Assembly: GCF_006517815.1 (NCBI RefSeq)
Contig: NZ_CP041198.1
Span: 3,100,001-3,164,000 of the forward strand
Source: Pseudarthrobacter sp. NIBRBAC000502770
GTDB taxonomy: Bacteria > Actinomycetota > Actinomycetes > Actinomycetales > Micrococcaceae
Length of the DNA: 64,000 bases
Reading direction: 5' to 3'
The position numbers were made by a program, and so were the translations under genes. Under the pieces are notes generated by a model. The model ran no database searches. It was not told where the DNA came from and saw nothing but the letters and a program-made list of their open reading frames with translations. Position 1 is the stretch's first letter; each line of letters opens with the position of its first letter. This document shows positions 17,411 through 26,661 of the stretch, one piece after another.

Positions 17411-18997
17411 ATGACAAAGCTTCGAAACCGGATAACGGGCCCCGCCCCCATGGCCGCGCTGGCAGGCGTGGTGGCGGCCGCCGTCGTGCTTGCCGTTGCG
17501 GAGCTGATAGGAGCGTTCTTTACCGCCCGGGCAACGCCGCTGTTTGCCCTGGGCTCGACCTTCATTGATTTCACCCCGCCGTGGATGAAGGACTTTGCGA
17601 TCGCCACGTTTGGCACCAACGACAAGGCCGCCCTCTTTGTGGGCATGGGCGTGACCATTGCGGTGCTGGCGTGCGTCCTGGGAGTGGTGGCCTACCGGAA
17701 GTGGATGCTGGGCGTCCTTGGGGTGCTGTTCATGGGGGCCGTGATCGTGGCCAGTGTGGTGACCCGCGCGGGTGTGGGCCCAGCAGACGCCATCCCATCC
17801 GTGCTGGGAACGGTTGCCGGCCTGGTGGTGCTGCGCCGGCTCATGGTTCAGCTGTGGGGGCTGAAGAGGTGGCCTGAAGCACCGGCGGACCAGGCGGACG
17901 ACGACGACGCCCGGCACCAGGGTGCGGGCACCAACCGCCGGCGCTTCTTTGCTGCTGCCGGGGTTACCGCGGTGGCTGCCGGGATTGCCGCCACCGGCGG
18001 CCGGCTCCTGGGCGCCGCCCGCAGCAACGTCACCAGGGCGCGCGAAGCACTCACGCTGCCCACGCCGGCAAAGGCGGCATCGCCCGTACCGGCCGGGGTA
18101 CAGTCCCCTGTACCGGGCGTGACCCCGTGGCTGACACCAAACAACGACTTCTACCGCATCGATACTGCCCTGAGCGTCCCGGAAATCAACATTGATGACT
18201 GGCAGCTGCGTGTTCACGGCCTCGTGGAGCAGGAAGTCACGCTCTCCTTCCAGGACCTGCTCGACGCGCGGCTTATCGAATCCCATGTGACCCTCACCTG
18301 CGTATCCAACCCTGTAGGCGGCAACCTCGCCGGCAACGCCAAATGGTTGGGCCTGCCCATCCGCGATGTCCTGGCCCGGGCCAGGCCCAAGGGTGGCGCA
18401 GACATGGTCCTGTCAAAGTCCATTGACGGCTTCAGTGCCTCCACTCCCCTGGAGGTCCTCCAGGATGGCAGGGACGCCATGCTGGCCATCGGCATGAACG
18501 GCGAACCGCTGCCGCTGGAGCACGGCTACCCGGTGCGGATGGTGGTTCCAGGGCTTTACGGGTTTGTCTCGGCCACCAAGTGGGTGGTGGAGCTTGAAGT
18601 CACCCGGTTCGCCGACAACAAGGCGTACTGGACCAACCGTGGCTGGTCCGAACGTGGCCCCATCAAAACGATGGCGCGCGTGGACGTGCCCAGGTCCTTC
18701 GCGAAAGTAGCTGCCGGAAAGGTGGCCGTGGGTGGAACCGCCTGGGCGCAGACGCGGGGCATCGCCAAAGTGGAGGTCCAGATCGACAACGGTGCCTGGG
18801 CGGAAGCCACCCTGTCCGCCGAAGCGTCCACCGTAACCTGGCGCCAGTGGTCCTACGAATGGGACGCCGCCCCCGGCCCGCACTACATCAAGGTGCGCGC
18901 CACCGACGGCACCGGGCAGGTCCAGACTGACCAGCGCGCAGACCCGGTTCCGGACGGCGCCTCGGGCTGGCAGTCGGTGATGGTCACTGTCCAGTAG
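17411..18997 (+). CDS. Membrane molybdopterin-dependent oxidoreductase (sulfite-oxidase-like)
   Basis: A 528-aa fusion of a membrane part and a molybdopterin domain. Residues 10-165 hold about four helices. A charged loop leads to a second export-type segment (RRRFFAAAGVTAVAAGIAATGG). The oxidoreductase domain begins at about residue 230, with VTLTCVSNPVGG containing the cysteine that binds molybdenum, then HGYPVRMVVPGLYGF and TKWVVELEVTRF, and ends in a Mo-co dimerisation domain (KVEVQIDNGAWAEATL). The catalytic domain is therefore predicted outside the membrane. The start ATG at 17411 lies in an AT-rich gap shared with purD. The substrate is unknown; sulfite or oxidised methionine/organic S-oxides are candidates. 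Confidence 0.88.
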   Translation: MTKLRNRITGPAPMAALAGVVAAAVVLAVAELIGAFFTARATPLFALGSTFIDFTPPWMKDFAIATFGTNDKAALFVGMGVTIAVLACVLGVVAYRKWMLGVLGVLFMGAVIVASVVTRAGVGPADAIPSVLGTVAGLVVLRRLMVQLWGLKRWPEAPADQADDDDARHQGAGTNRRRFFAAAGVTAVAAGIAATGGRLLGAARSNVTRAREALTLPTPAKAASPVPAGVQSPVPGVTPWLTPNNDFYRIDTALSVPEINIDDWQLRVHGLVEQEVTLSFQDLLDARLIESHVTLTCVSNPVGGNLAGNAKWLGLPIRDVLARARPKGGADMVLSKSIDGFSASTPLEVLQDGRDAMLAIGMNGEPLPLEHGYPVRMVVPGLYGFVSATKWVVELEVTRFADNKAYWTNRGWSERGPIKTMARVDVPRSFAKVAAGKVAVGGTAWAQTRGIAKVEVQIDNGAWAEATLSAEASTVTWRQWSYEWDAAPGPHYIKVRATDGTGQVQTDQRADPVPDGASGWQSVMVTVQ

Positions 18998-19021
18998 GTG
19001 GCTGGCCCCTAGACTGGCGGT

Positions 19022-20038
19022 ATGCCCCACAATCCGCACGCAACCTTTACCGTGGACTCCGCCGTCGAACTGGCCGTGATCGAACGCAGCGGCTTTGTGG
19101 AGTCGCGGCACATCGGTTCCGCCGTCCTCCTGTCCGCCGACGGTTCGGTGGTTACCGAGCTTGGCGACATCAACACGCCCATCTTTGCCCGGTCCACGTT
19201 GAAGCCATTCCAGGCCTTGGCGTCCATGCAGTCAGGGGTTCCGCTGCGCGGCGCCCAGGTGGCCATCGCCTGCGGAAGCCACACCGGATCCCTGGACCAC
19301 ATGGACGTGGTGGCGGGCATGCTCAAGGCTGCAGGGGTCCGTGAGGACCAACTGCAGTGCCCGGAGGCCTGGCCGCAGGACGAAACCGCCAGGAACTGGC
19401 TGGTCCGCTCTGAGAAGGGGAAATCGCGGCTGGCGTTCAACTGTTCCGGGAAGCACGCCGCTTTCCTTTGGGCCTGCAAGGAAAACGGCTGGGACACCAA
19501 CAGCTACCTGGAGCCGAACCACCCCCTGCAGCAGCGGGTCCGGAGCGTGATCGAGGAATACACCGACGAGAAGATTGCCCATCTGGGGATTGACGGCTGC
19601 GGGGCTCCGGTGGCTGCTGTTTCCCTCAAAGGCCTTGCCCGGGCATACTCCCAGCTGGCCAAAGCCCCGGGCGACCAAAGCTTCAGCGCACGGGCAGCCA
19701 CCATTGCAACGTCGATGCTCGATTACCCCTGGGCCGTCCAAGGCCGCGGTGAAGCCAACACCCTGGTGATGGATGAGCTTGAAATCATCGCCAAAATCGG
19801 GGCCGAGGGAGTCCTTGCCATGGCCACGCCCCAAGGGGTTTCCGTGGCCGTTAAGATCCTGGACGGGAACATCCGGGCGACTTCCCTGGTGGCCCTGACC
19901 CTGCTCGCTGCCGCCGGGGCAGTGGAGATCCCGGGGGTCGCCAGCGCCCTGGAGAAAGTCGTGGAACCCGTGCTTGGCGGCGGCCATCCGGTGGGCAAGA
20001 TCCGGTTGGGTCCCGCAGTGTCCGCGCTCCTCGACTGA
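19022..20038 (+). CDS. Asparaginase II family protein
   Basis: A 338-aa protein of the asparaginase II type (PF06089), distinct from the bacterial type I/II amidohydrolase fold. Recognisable segments are ELAVIERSGFVESRHIGSAV, FARSTLKPFQAL, ACGSHTGS, FNCSGKHAAFLW and GIDGCGAPV. It probably hydrolyses L-asparagine to aspartate, as the characterised Rhizobium etli enzyme of this family does. It lies 24 bp after the molybdoenzyme stop and 40 bp before the SCP2-like gene, so co-transcription is possible. Confidence 0.88.
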   Translation: MPHNPHATFTVDSAVELAVIERSGFVESRHIGSAVLLSADGSVVTELGDINTPIFARSTLKPFQALASMQSGVPLRGAQVAIACGSHTGSLDHMDVVAGMLKAAGVREDQLQCPEAWPQDETARNWLVRSEKGKSRLAFNCSGKHAAFLWACKENGWDTNSYLEPNHPLQQRVRSVIEEYTDEKIAHLGIDGCGAPVAAVSLKGLARAYSQLAKAPGDQSFSARAATIATSMLDYPWAVQGRGEANTLVMDELEIIAKIGAEGVLAMATPQGVSVAVKILDGNIRATSLVALTLLAAAGAVEIPGVASALEKVVEPVLGGGHPVGKIRLGPAVSALLD

Positions 20039-20078
20039 ATCCCTGTTTCCCTGCCGACGCAAAAGGAAGACTGAAAGC

Positions 20079-20456
20079 ATGGCCGTAGCCCGCCGTCGTA
20101 TTGACGTCCAGGAAGGCAAAGCAGCGCTCAAGGCGTGGCGCGAAGCCGCGCAACCGCCGTCGGATACTCACGCTCCGCGGAGCGTCCTGGCCACTGCCGT
20201 GCGGTACTCGCTGGAGGAGCTGACGGCGCGGGCCCCGGGGAATTCGGTTGAGGTGCGGGTGCCGCCGTTCGGCGTCACCCAGTGCGTGGAGGGGCCGCGG
20301 CACACACGAGGGACCCCGCCAAATGTCATTGAGTGCGACGCCTCCACTTGGCTTGAGATGGTCACCGGGCAGCTGGCGTGGGCGGAGGCGGTCAAGGCCG
20401 GCCGGGTTGCGGCATCCGGCCTGCGTGCGGACCTGTCGGCCCTGCTGCCCTTCTAG
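20079..20456 (+). CDS. SCP2-like (sterol carrier family) protein
   Basis: A 125-aa protein beginning MAVARRRIDVQEGKAALKAW, with AGGAAG just upstream of the ATG. The pattern VEVRVPPFGVTQCVEGPRHTRGTPPNVIECDASTWLEMVTGQ is that of actinobacterial sterol-carrier-like small proteins, in which an SCP2 fold ends in a Trp-containing helix. The function is not established, and no sterol link should be assumed. It follows the asparaginase gene closely. Confidence 0.75.
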   Translation: MAVARRRIDVQEGKAALKAWREAAQPPSDTHAPRSVLATAVRYSLEELTARAPGNSVEVRVPPFGVTQCVEGPRHTRGTPPNVIECDASTWLEMVTGQLAWAEAVKAGRVAASGLRADLSALLPF

Positions 20457-20474
20457 CCCGCGCTTTCCGGACGG

Positions 20475-21236
20475 TCAGCCCCTGCCGATGAACGGCATGC
20501 CCGCGGCCGTAACCACCACCGAGCCCACGCTGGCCGAGGCCGGCATGTTGGCCATCATCAGCACCGCGCGGGCCGCGTCCGCCACCGGGAACATCGGCTC
20601 GAGCCTACGGCTGCCATCCGCCTGCAGCGCCCCTGAGCCGACGCCGATGGTGTCCATGATCTCCGTGGCCGTGTTGCCGATGTCGATCTGGCCGCACGTG
20701 ATGCCGTAGCCGCGCCCGTCCAGTTCGATGCTCTTGGTCAGCCCGGTCATGGCGTGCTTGGTGACGGTGTAGGCCACGGTCCGTGGACGGGGCGAATGCG
20801 CGGAGATGGAGCCGTTGTTGATGATCCGGCCGCCCTGCGGTTCCTGCGCCTTCATGGCCCGTACGGCTGCGGCGGCACACAGCATGGATCCGGTGAGGTT
20901 CACGGCCAGGGTGGCGTTCCAGTCTTCCAGGCTGATTTCGTCCACTCCGGCCGCCGGACCAAAGACGCCGGCGTTGTTGAACAGCACGTCTATCCGTCCC
21001 CACTGTTGCCGGGCCGTCTCGAAAAGCCGTTCGACGTCGTCGGGCCGGGTGACGTCGCAGGGCACCACGAGCGAGTCCGGGTTGCCGCCAGCGGTTTCCT
21101 TGAGCTGCGCCTCCCGGCGGCCGGCGAGTGCCACCCGGTAGCCGTCCGCCAGCATCTGCCGTGCGACTTCCCGTCCGATGCCTGACCCGGCCCCGGTGAC
21201 CACGGCTACTCTTCTGACCTGCTGAGGGGTGCTCAA
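20475..21236 (-). CDS. SDR family oxidoreductase
   Basis: Classical short-chain dehydrogenase, 253 aa. It has the NAD(P)-binding TGAGSGIG (residues 15-22), an acidic CDV turn, NNAG (about 90-93), the catalytic serine in NNGSISAHS and YTVTK (Tyr and Lys). An arginine-rich stretch after strand 2 (AGRREAQ) favours NADP(H). The start is TTG at 21236, preceded by AGGAG. It is third in a unit with the racemase and NCS1 permease genes (15-bp gap to the racemase gene), so its substrate may be related to hydantoin or allantoin metabolism. That link is inference. Confidence 0.9.
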   Translation of the reverse strand: MSTPQQVRRVAVVTGAGSGIGREVARQMLADGYRVALAGRREAQLKETAGGNPDSLVVPCDVTRPDDVERLFETARQQWGRIDVLFNNAGVFGPAAGVDEISLEDWNATLAVNLTGSMLCAAAAVRAMKAQEPQGGRIINNGSISAHSPRPRTVAYTVTKHAMTGLTKSIELDGRGYGITCGQIDIGNTATEIMDTIGVGSGALQADGSRRLEPMFPVADAARAVLMMANMPASASVGSVVVTAAGMPFIGRG

Positions 21237-21250
21237 GGTTTTCTCCTGGC

Positions 21251-21994
21251 TCAGGGCTGTGCCGGCACGGCCGGCGTGTTCAGTGGCCAGCCTATGACGG
21301 TCTTGGGCCTTGGCGCAGCGAAGGTCCGCACCTTGGAGGTGGACAGGCGCATCCGGACCAGGGATTCAGCGATGGTCACCGCGGCAGCCACTCCATCCAC
21401 CACGGGAACACCGGCCCGCTGCCTGATCTGTTCATCGAGCCCGGCCATGCCGCCGCAGCCCAGGACAATGACCTCGGCCTTGTCCTGTGTGACCGCCAGC
21501 ATGGCCTGGTTGACGATGGCTTCCACGGCGCGGTCCGGCTCCTCCTCAAGCTCCAGCACGGCCATGCCGCTGGCCCGGACTGACGCGCACCTGGCGTCCA
21601 ACCCGGCCAGCTTCAGCCGGTCTTCGATGAGGGGAACCGCGCGGTCCAGGGTGGTGACCACGGAGTATTTGTGGCCCAGGAACATGGCCGTACTGGCGGC
21701 GGCCTCCGTGATGTCCACCACCGGCACGTCCAGCAGCTCCTGCAGCCCTTCGCGGCCGTGTTCGCCGTAACCGGCCTGGACAACGGCGTCGAACGGCTCC
21801 GGGTAGGAAGTGACTGCATCCATGACGGCGACGGCAGCCAGGTAGCTTTCGAAGTTCCCTTCGCACGAGTCCGCGCCAAACCTCGGGGTGAGGCCGACGA
21901 TTTCCGTCCCGGCTGCGGCCACGCTGCGTGCAGAGGCCGCAATCGAGTCGGTCATCGACTGGGTGGTGTTGACGTTTGCGACGAGTATGCGCAT
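21251..21994 (-). CDS. Asp/Glu/hydantoin racemase family protein, probable allantoin racemase
   Basis: A 247-aa protein of the hydantoin/allantoin racemase group. Signs are MRILVANVNTTQSMTDSI at the N-terminus, the first catalytic region around RFGADSCEGNF and AGYGEHG, and the second catalytic cysteine in VIVLGCGGMAGL. It is flanked by an NCS1 hydantoin/allantoin-type permease gene upstream and an SDR gene downstream. With xanthine dehydrogenase and uricase genes nearby, racemisation of allantoin is the best guess; a hydantoin racemase is the alternative. Confidence 0.82.
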   Translation of the reverse strand: MRILVANVNTTQSMTDSIAASARSVAAAGTEIVGLTPRFGADSCEGNFESYLAAVAVMDAVTSYPEPFDAVVQAGYGEHGREGLQELLDVPVVDITEAAASTAMFLGHKYSVVTTLDRAVPLIEDRLKLAGLDARCASVRASGMAVLELEEEPDRAVEAIVNQAMLAVTQDKAEVIVLGCGGMAGLDEQIRQRAGVPVVDGVAAAVTIAESLVRMRLSTSKVRTFAAPRPKTVIGWPLNTPAVPAQP

Positions 21995-22016
21995 GGGAAG
22001 TCCTTTGTCCTGCGGC

Positions 22017-23585
22017 TCAGTGGGCGTTGGCGACGGCGATGGCCTCGCCGTCGTGGTCCACGAGTCGTTGGTTGCGGTCGGCGATGAAGAAGTAGAGCGC
22101 CGCGGCGATACCGGCGGCAAAGAACCATGCGAAGGGCGCCGCGGCGGCCAGCCCCGGAACGAAGGCAATGAGGAGGGCCAGGACGGCAGCGGGAACCATG
22201 GCGATGATCGCCCTGGGGTTGACGCCCTTCTTGTAGAAGTACGCCCCGTCCGGGGACGCCGTATAAAGTTCCGGCACGTTGACCAAGCCACGCCGGATCA
22301 GCCAGTAGTCAGCCATGACGACGCCGAACAGCGGGCCGAGCAGCGCACCGAGGCCGCCGAGGAAGTACACAATGACCAGCGGGTTGTTGTAGAGGTTCCA
22401 GGGCAGGATGAGAAGGCCGATTGTTGCGGAGACTATCGCAGCCTTGCGGAAGTTGAGCCGCTTGGGAAACAGGTTGGTCAGCGCGTACACGGGGGCCACG
22501 AAGTTGGCCATCAGGTTCACTGCGATGGTGAGGATCAGCAGGGCAAGGCAGGCCAGAACCAGGAACAGCGTGTTGGGGATGGTCTGGACGATGTCCGACG
22601 GGCTCTTGATGATGGTGCCGTTGATCTTGAACTGGCCACCGGCCATGACCACCACAATGGCTCCGAAGAGCAGCATGTTGATGGGGATGCCCCAAAAATT
22701 GCCGCGCACTACAGCCTTCTTCGATACCGCGGAGCGGGTGAAGTCGCAGAAGTTCAGGACGAAGGTGCCGTAGATGGACACCCACAGGGCGCCGCCGGCG
22801 AATATAGTGAGCCACATTTCCGGGCCTTCCAAGGCCTTGTCCGAGGACCAGGCAATGTTTCCTCCTGCTTCCACAAAGATCCAGACGGCCATCGCGGCCA
22901 TGGTGGCAAGGATGACGGGGCCGGCGAAGGCCTCGTACTTGCGGATCATTTCCATCCCGAAGCTGACGATCACCAACTGGACCACCCAAAGGGTCACGAA
23001 TGCCATCCAGCCCAGCGTGGACAGGCCCAGGATGGAGTCTTTGTCCAAGTCTGCCAGCGCAGGCAACATGGCTACGAGCATGACGCGGAACACCACGGAA
23101 GCGAGGTACGTCTGGATGCCGAACCAGGCCACGGCCACGGCACCGCGGAGGAGGCTGGCAATCTGCGCTCCCCTGATACCAAAGCTGATGCGGCTCATGA
23201 CCGGAAAGGGAACACCGGTTTTGACGCCCATGAATCCGGAAAGCGTCAGGAGTCCGAACAGCAGCGCCGCCCCAATGCCGAGCGCCATGAGGATCTGCCA
23301 CCCACCCAGCCCCAAGGCGAACAGTCCAATGGCAAAGGCATAGTTGCCCAGGCTGTGCACGTCATTCGCCCAAAGGGTGAAGATGCTGTAGCTGGTCCAG
23401 CTGCGGCCGGCGCGTTTAGTGGGGGCAAGATCGGAGTTGTACAAGGAAGGGCTGATTGCCGTGCCCGAGGCGGCGCTGGCTGACTCGCACAGGGCTTCAA
23501 CGCTGTCGTCGGGATGTGCTGCAGGGGCTGACGGCACTGTCACGCCCTGCTCCGCATCAACGCCCGCCGTGGGAGGGGTTTGCAT
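22017..23585 (-). CDS. NCS1 family nucleobase/hydantoin/allantoin permease
   Basis: Cation-coupled symporter of the NCS1 family (Mhp1/HyuP, PucI), 522 aa with about 12 membrane helices. The first helix region (SWTSYSIFTLWANDVHSLGN) and PFPVMSRISFGIRGAQ match the family well. The N-terminal 55 residues are polar and variable. The last part ends in the cytoplasm with a charged tail. It heads the unit permease-racemase-SDR. A shared operator-like site at 23645-23660 overlaps its promoter region. Allantoin or hydantoin is the likely cargo given the racemase, but uracil or thiamine-type substrates exist in the family. Confidence 0.9.
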   Translation of the reverse strand: MQTPPTAGVDAEQGVTVPSAPAAHPDDSVEALCESASAASGTAISPSLYNSDLAPTKRAGRSWTSYSIFTLWANDVHSLGNYAFAIGLFALGLGGWQILMALGIGAALLFGLLTLSGFMGVKTGVPFPVMSRISFGIRGAQIASLLRGAVAVAWFGIQTYLASVVFRVMLVAMLPALADLDKDSILGLSTLGWMAFVTLWVVQLVIVSFGMEMIRKYEAFAGPVILATMAAMAVWIFVEAGGNIAWSSDKALEGPEMWLTIFAGGALWVSIYGTFVLNFCDFTRSAVSKKAVVRGNFWGIPINMLLFGAIVVVMAGGQFKINGTIIKSPSDIVQTIPNTLFLVLACLALLILTIAVNLMANFVAPVYALTNLFPKRLNFRKAAIVSATIGLLILPWNLYNNPLVIVYFLGGLGALLGPLFGVVMADYWLIRRGLVNVPELYTASPDGAYFYKKGVNPRAIIAMVPAAVLALLIAFVPGLAAAAPFAWFFAAGIAAALYFFIADRNQRLVDHDGEAIAVANAH

Positions 23586-23644
23586 AGGAGTCTCAATTCT
23601 TTGGAGTATCCCGCGTGGTGAGGCCGACCTGCGTCGTTTCTGTT

Positions 23645-23660
23645 ATTCCACAATACGGAA
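23645..23660. promoter_or_regulatory. Shared IclR-type operator candidate upstream of NCS1 permease
   Basis: ATTCCACAATACGGAA lies 60 bp before the permease ATG. Its reverse complement, TTCCGTATTGTGGAAT, matches the motif found at four other places in this island. The site covers a TATTGT sequence that could be the -10 element of the permease promoter. It belongs to the 310-bp gap (23586-23895) between the permease and aceE genes, which otherwise holds only promoter-like elements. Confidence 0.6.
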
Positions 23661-23795
23661 AAGAGATATTGAATAGTGAAAATAAGCGTATGACGTGGGT
23701 CACTGCCGGTCAAGTGCCGACCGGTCCCTGCGCGGTCATAATGCGTTCATTCGGGATCGCACCCGGCAATCACCGCCTTCGTGGCACCCAGCACG

Positions 23796-23824
23796 TTGAC
23801 CGATCGACAGCGTCCCACTAATCT
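23796..23824 (+). promoter_or_regulatory. Putative aceE promoter
   Basis: TTGACC (23796-23801), a 17-bp spacer and TAATCT (23819-23824) give a near-consensus vegetative promoter about 72 bp upstream of the aceE start. Confidence 0.5.
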
Positions 23825-23841
23825 CGTCTAGCAATAATGTT

Positions 23842-23857
23842 TTCTCACAATACGAAA
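23842..23857. promoter_or_regulatory. Shared IclR-type operator candidate upstream of aceE
   Basis: TTCTCACAATACGAAA, reverse complement TTTCGTATTGTGAGAA, is the same motif as at 23645, 38030, 39617 and 43545. It sits 39-54 bp before the aceE start and just downstream of the proposed -10, where a bound repressor would block elongation or initiation. Confidence 0.6.
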
Positions 23858-23895
23858 ACAGCGCCTAATGCATTCAAAGACGAAAAGAGGCTGCC

Positions 23896-26637
23896 GTGGC
23901 TGCAGGAGAAGATACCTCCCATATCCTCAGCGGGTTGACTAACCAGCTGCCTGATCGTGATCCGGAAGAGACTGCCGAGTGGGTTGAGTCCCTGGACGCG
24001 TTGATCAGGGAACAGGGTACCGAGCGTGCCCAATACATCATGCGGAGCCTGCTGCAGCGCGCGGGCGCGCAGAGCGTGGGGGTGCCGATGGTGACCACCA
24101 CCGATTACGTGAACACCATCCCGGTGGACCAGGAAGCGGCGTTCCCGGGCAACGAGGAGTTCGAGCGCCGCTACCGGGCGTATATGCGGTGGAACGCCGC
24201 GGTCATGGTGCACCGGGCGCAGCGGCCCGATATCGGGGTCGGCGGCCACATCTCCACCTACGCCGGGGCGGCGACCCTGTACGAGGTCGGGTTCAACCAC
24301 TTCTTCCGCGGCAAGGACCACCCCGGCGGCGGGGACCAGGTCTTCTTCCAGGGCCACGCTTCCCCCGGCATGTACGCCCGGGCGTTCATGGAAGGCCGCC
24401 TCTCCGAGGAGGACCTGGACGGGTTCCGGCAGGAAAAGTCCCGCGAGGGCCACGCCCTCTCCTCCTACCCGCACCCGCGCCTGATGCCGCACTTCTGGGA
24501 ATTCCCCACCGTGTCCATGGGCATCGGGCCGATGAACGCGATCTACCAGGCACAGAACAACCGCTACCTGCACAACCGGGGCCTGAAGGACACCTCGGAC
24601 CAGCAGGTCTGGGCGTTCCTGGGCGACGGTGAAATGGACGAGCCCGAGTCCCGCGGCCTGCTCCAGCTCGCCGCGAACGAGAACCTGGACAACCTGAACT
24701 TCGTGATCAACTGCAACCTCCAGCGCCTCGATGGGCCGGTCCGCGGCAACGGCAAGATCATGCAGGAACTCGAAGCGTTCTTCCGCGGCGCGGGCTGGAA
24801 CGTGATCAAAGTCGTCTGGGGCCGGGAATGGGACGACCTGCTCACCCGCGACACCGACGGGTCGCTCGTGAAAATCATGAACGAAACCGTCGACGGGGAC
24901 TACCAGACCTACAAGGCCGAGTCCGGCGGGTTCGTCCGCGAACACTTCTTCGGCAAAACCCCGCAGACCAAGGACCTCGTCGCGGACCTCACCGACGACC
25001 AGATCTGGAACCTCAAACGCGGCGGCCACGACTACCGCAAGGTCTACGCCGCCTACAAAGCCGCCACCGAATTCAAGGGCAAACCCACCGTCATCCTCGC
25101 CCACACCGTCAAGGGCTACGGCCTCGGACCGCACTTCGAGGGCCGCAACGCGACCCACCAGATGAAGAAGCTGACGGTGGCGGATCTCAAGGACTTCAGG
25201 GATTACCTGCGCATTCCCATTTCGGACGAACAACTCGACGCCGACCCGTACCGGCCTCCCTACTACCACCCGGGCTTCGATGCACCCGAGATCGCCTATC
25301 TCCTTGAACGGCGGAGCGCATTGGGCGGCTTTGTTCCCGAGCGCCGCGGCGGAGACGGGTCTGTTGATCTTCCGGAGGCCAAGTCCTACGAGGTGGCCAA
25401 GCGTGGCTCGGGCAAGCAGATGGCCGCAACCACCATGTCTTTCGTGCGCCTGCTCAAGGATTTGCTCCGCGACAAGAAGTTCGGGAACCGGATTGTGCCC
25501 ATCGTGCCGGATGAGTCACGCACCTTCGGCATGGATGCGTTCTTCCCGACCGCCAAGATCTACAGCCCGGCCGGGCAGAACTACCTGTCGGTGGACCGGG
25601 ACCTGGTCCTGGCCTACAAGGAATCCCCCGCCGGGCAGCTGATCCACCCCGGCATCAACGAAGCCGGCGCCGTGGCAGCCTTCACCGCCGCCGGAACCTC
25701 CTACGCCACCCACGGCGTACCCCTGGTCCCGGTCTACGTGTTCTACTCCATGTTCGGCTTCCAGCGCACCGGCGACGCCTTCTGGGCCGCCGGCGACCAG
25801 ATGACCCGCGGCTTCATCATCGGCGCCACCGCAGGACGGACCACCCTCACCGGCGAAGGCCTCCAGCACGCCGACGGCCACTCCCCCCTGCTCGCCTCCA
25901 CCAACCCCGCCGTCCTCACCTACGACCCCGCCTACGGCTACGAAATCGGACACATCGTCCGCTCCGGCCTGGAACGGATGTACGGCGCGGATTCGACGGA
26001 CAAGAACGTCATGTACTACCTCACCGTCTACAACGAACCCATCATCCAGCCCGCAGAACCGGAGAACCTCGACGTCGAAGGCGTCATCAAGGGCATCTAC
26101 CTCCTCGCCCCGGCCAAGATCGACGGTCCCCGCACCCAGATCCTCGCCTCCGGCGTCTCCGTGCCCTGGGCCATCGAAGCCCAGCGCGTCCTCGCCGATG
26201 ACTGGAACGTCTCCGCCGACGTCTGGTCCGTGACCTCCTGGAACGAACTGCGCCGCGACGGCCTCGCCGCCGAAGAAGAAGCCTTCCTCAACCCCGGCCA
26301 ACCCGCCCGCGTCCCCTTCGTCACCCAGCAACTCGAAGGCGCCACCGGCCCCATCGTCGCCGTCTCGGACTACATGAAAGCGGTCCCCGACCAGATCCGG
26401 CAGTTCGTCCCCAACGAATACGCCACCCTCGGCGCCGACGGCTTCGGCTTCTCCGACACCCGCGCAGCAGCCCGCCGCTACTTCAAAAACGACACCCACT
26501 CCATCGTGGTGAAAGTGCTCCAACTGCTCGCGGCAAGGGGTGAAGTAGAGGCGGACGCGCCGTCGTACGCCATGGACCGCTACAAGCTGCTGGACGTCAA
26601 CGCGGGCACCACAGGCGGCGCGGGTGGCGACGCCTGA
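23896..26637 (+). CDS. aceE: Pyruvate dehydrogenase E1 component, homodimeric
   Basis: Thiamine-diphosphate enzyme that decarboxylates pyruvate and acetylates the lipoyl domain of E2, 913 aa, of the AceE type used by actinobacteria. Typical segments are [24 protein letters not shown] (split by family spacing), the ThDP motif [12 protein letters not shown]...NLNFVINCN, and the C-terminal [12 protein letters not shown]. The start is GTG at 23896 with AGAGG upstream. E2 and E3 genes are not in the window. The gene is unusual in lying within purine-catabolic genes and next to a shared operator candidate. Third-codon bias changes along the gene: very strong in about 24240-25160 and 25640-26500, weaker elsewhere. 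Confidence 0.96.
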   Translation: MAAGEDTSHILSGLTNQLPDRDPEETAEWVESLDALIREQGTERAQYIMRSLLQRAGAQSVGVPMVTTTDYVNTIPVDQEAAFPGNEEFERRYRAYMRWNAAVMVHRAQRPDIGVGGHISTYAGAATLYEVGFNHFFRGKDHPGGGDQVFFQGHASPGMYARAFMEGRLSEEDLDGFRQEKSREGHALSSYPHPRLMPHFWEFPTVSMGIGPMNAIYQAQNNRYLHNRGLKDTSDQQVWAFLGDGEMDEPESRGLLQLAANENLDNLNFVINCNLQRLDGPVRGNGKIMQELEAFFRGAGWNVIKVVWGREWDDLLTRDTDGSLVKIMNETVDGDYQTYKAESGGFVREHFFGKTPQTKDLVADLTDDQIWNLKRGGHDYRKVYAAYKAATEFKGKPTVILAHTVKGYGLGPHFEGRNATHQMKKLTVADLKDFRDYLRIPISDEQLDADPYRPPYYHPGFDAPEIAYLLERRSALGGFVPERRGGDGSVDLPEAKSYEVAKRGSGKQMAATTMSFVRLLKDLLRDKKFGNRIVPIVPDESRTFGMDAFFPTAKIYSPAGQNYLSVDRDLVLAYKESPAGQLIHPGINEAGAVAAFTAAGTSYATHGVPLVPVYVFYSMFGFQRTGDAFWAAGDQMTRGFIIGATAGRTTLTGEGLQHADGHSPLLASTNPAVLTYDPAYGYEIGHIVRSGLERMYGADSTDKNVMYYLTVYNEPIIQPAEPENLDVEGVIKGIYLLAPAKIDGPRTQILASGVSVPWAIEAQRVLADDWNVSADVWSVTSWNELRRDGLAAEEEAFLNPGQPARVPFVTQQLEGATGPIVAVSDYMKAVPDQIRQFVPNEYATLGADGFGFSDTRAAARRYFKNDTHSIVVKVLQLLAARGEVEADAPSYAMDRYKLLDVNAGTTGGAGGDA

Positions 26638-26661
26638 GCGTTCCTCCCATAGGGTGCAGCT

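Noticed and set aside
17312-18286. Upstream extension of the purD reading frame
   Set aside because: The extension runs under the divergent molybdoenzyme gene and its composition is shadow-like. The conserved PurD start is at 17311.
21888-23483. Long open frame (531 codons) on the plus strand opposite the NCS1 permease gene
   Set aside because: Its translation is rich in Gln, Asp, His and Gly with no domain, the typical antisense shadow of a high-GC membrane-protein gene. The minus-strand frame has clear family motifs.
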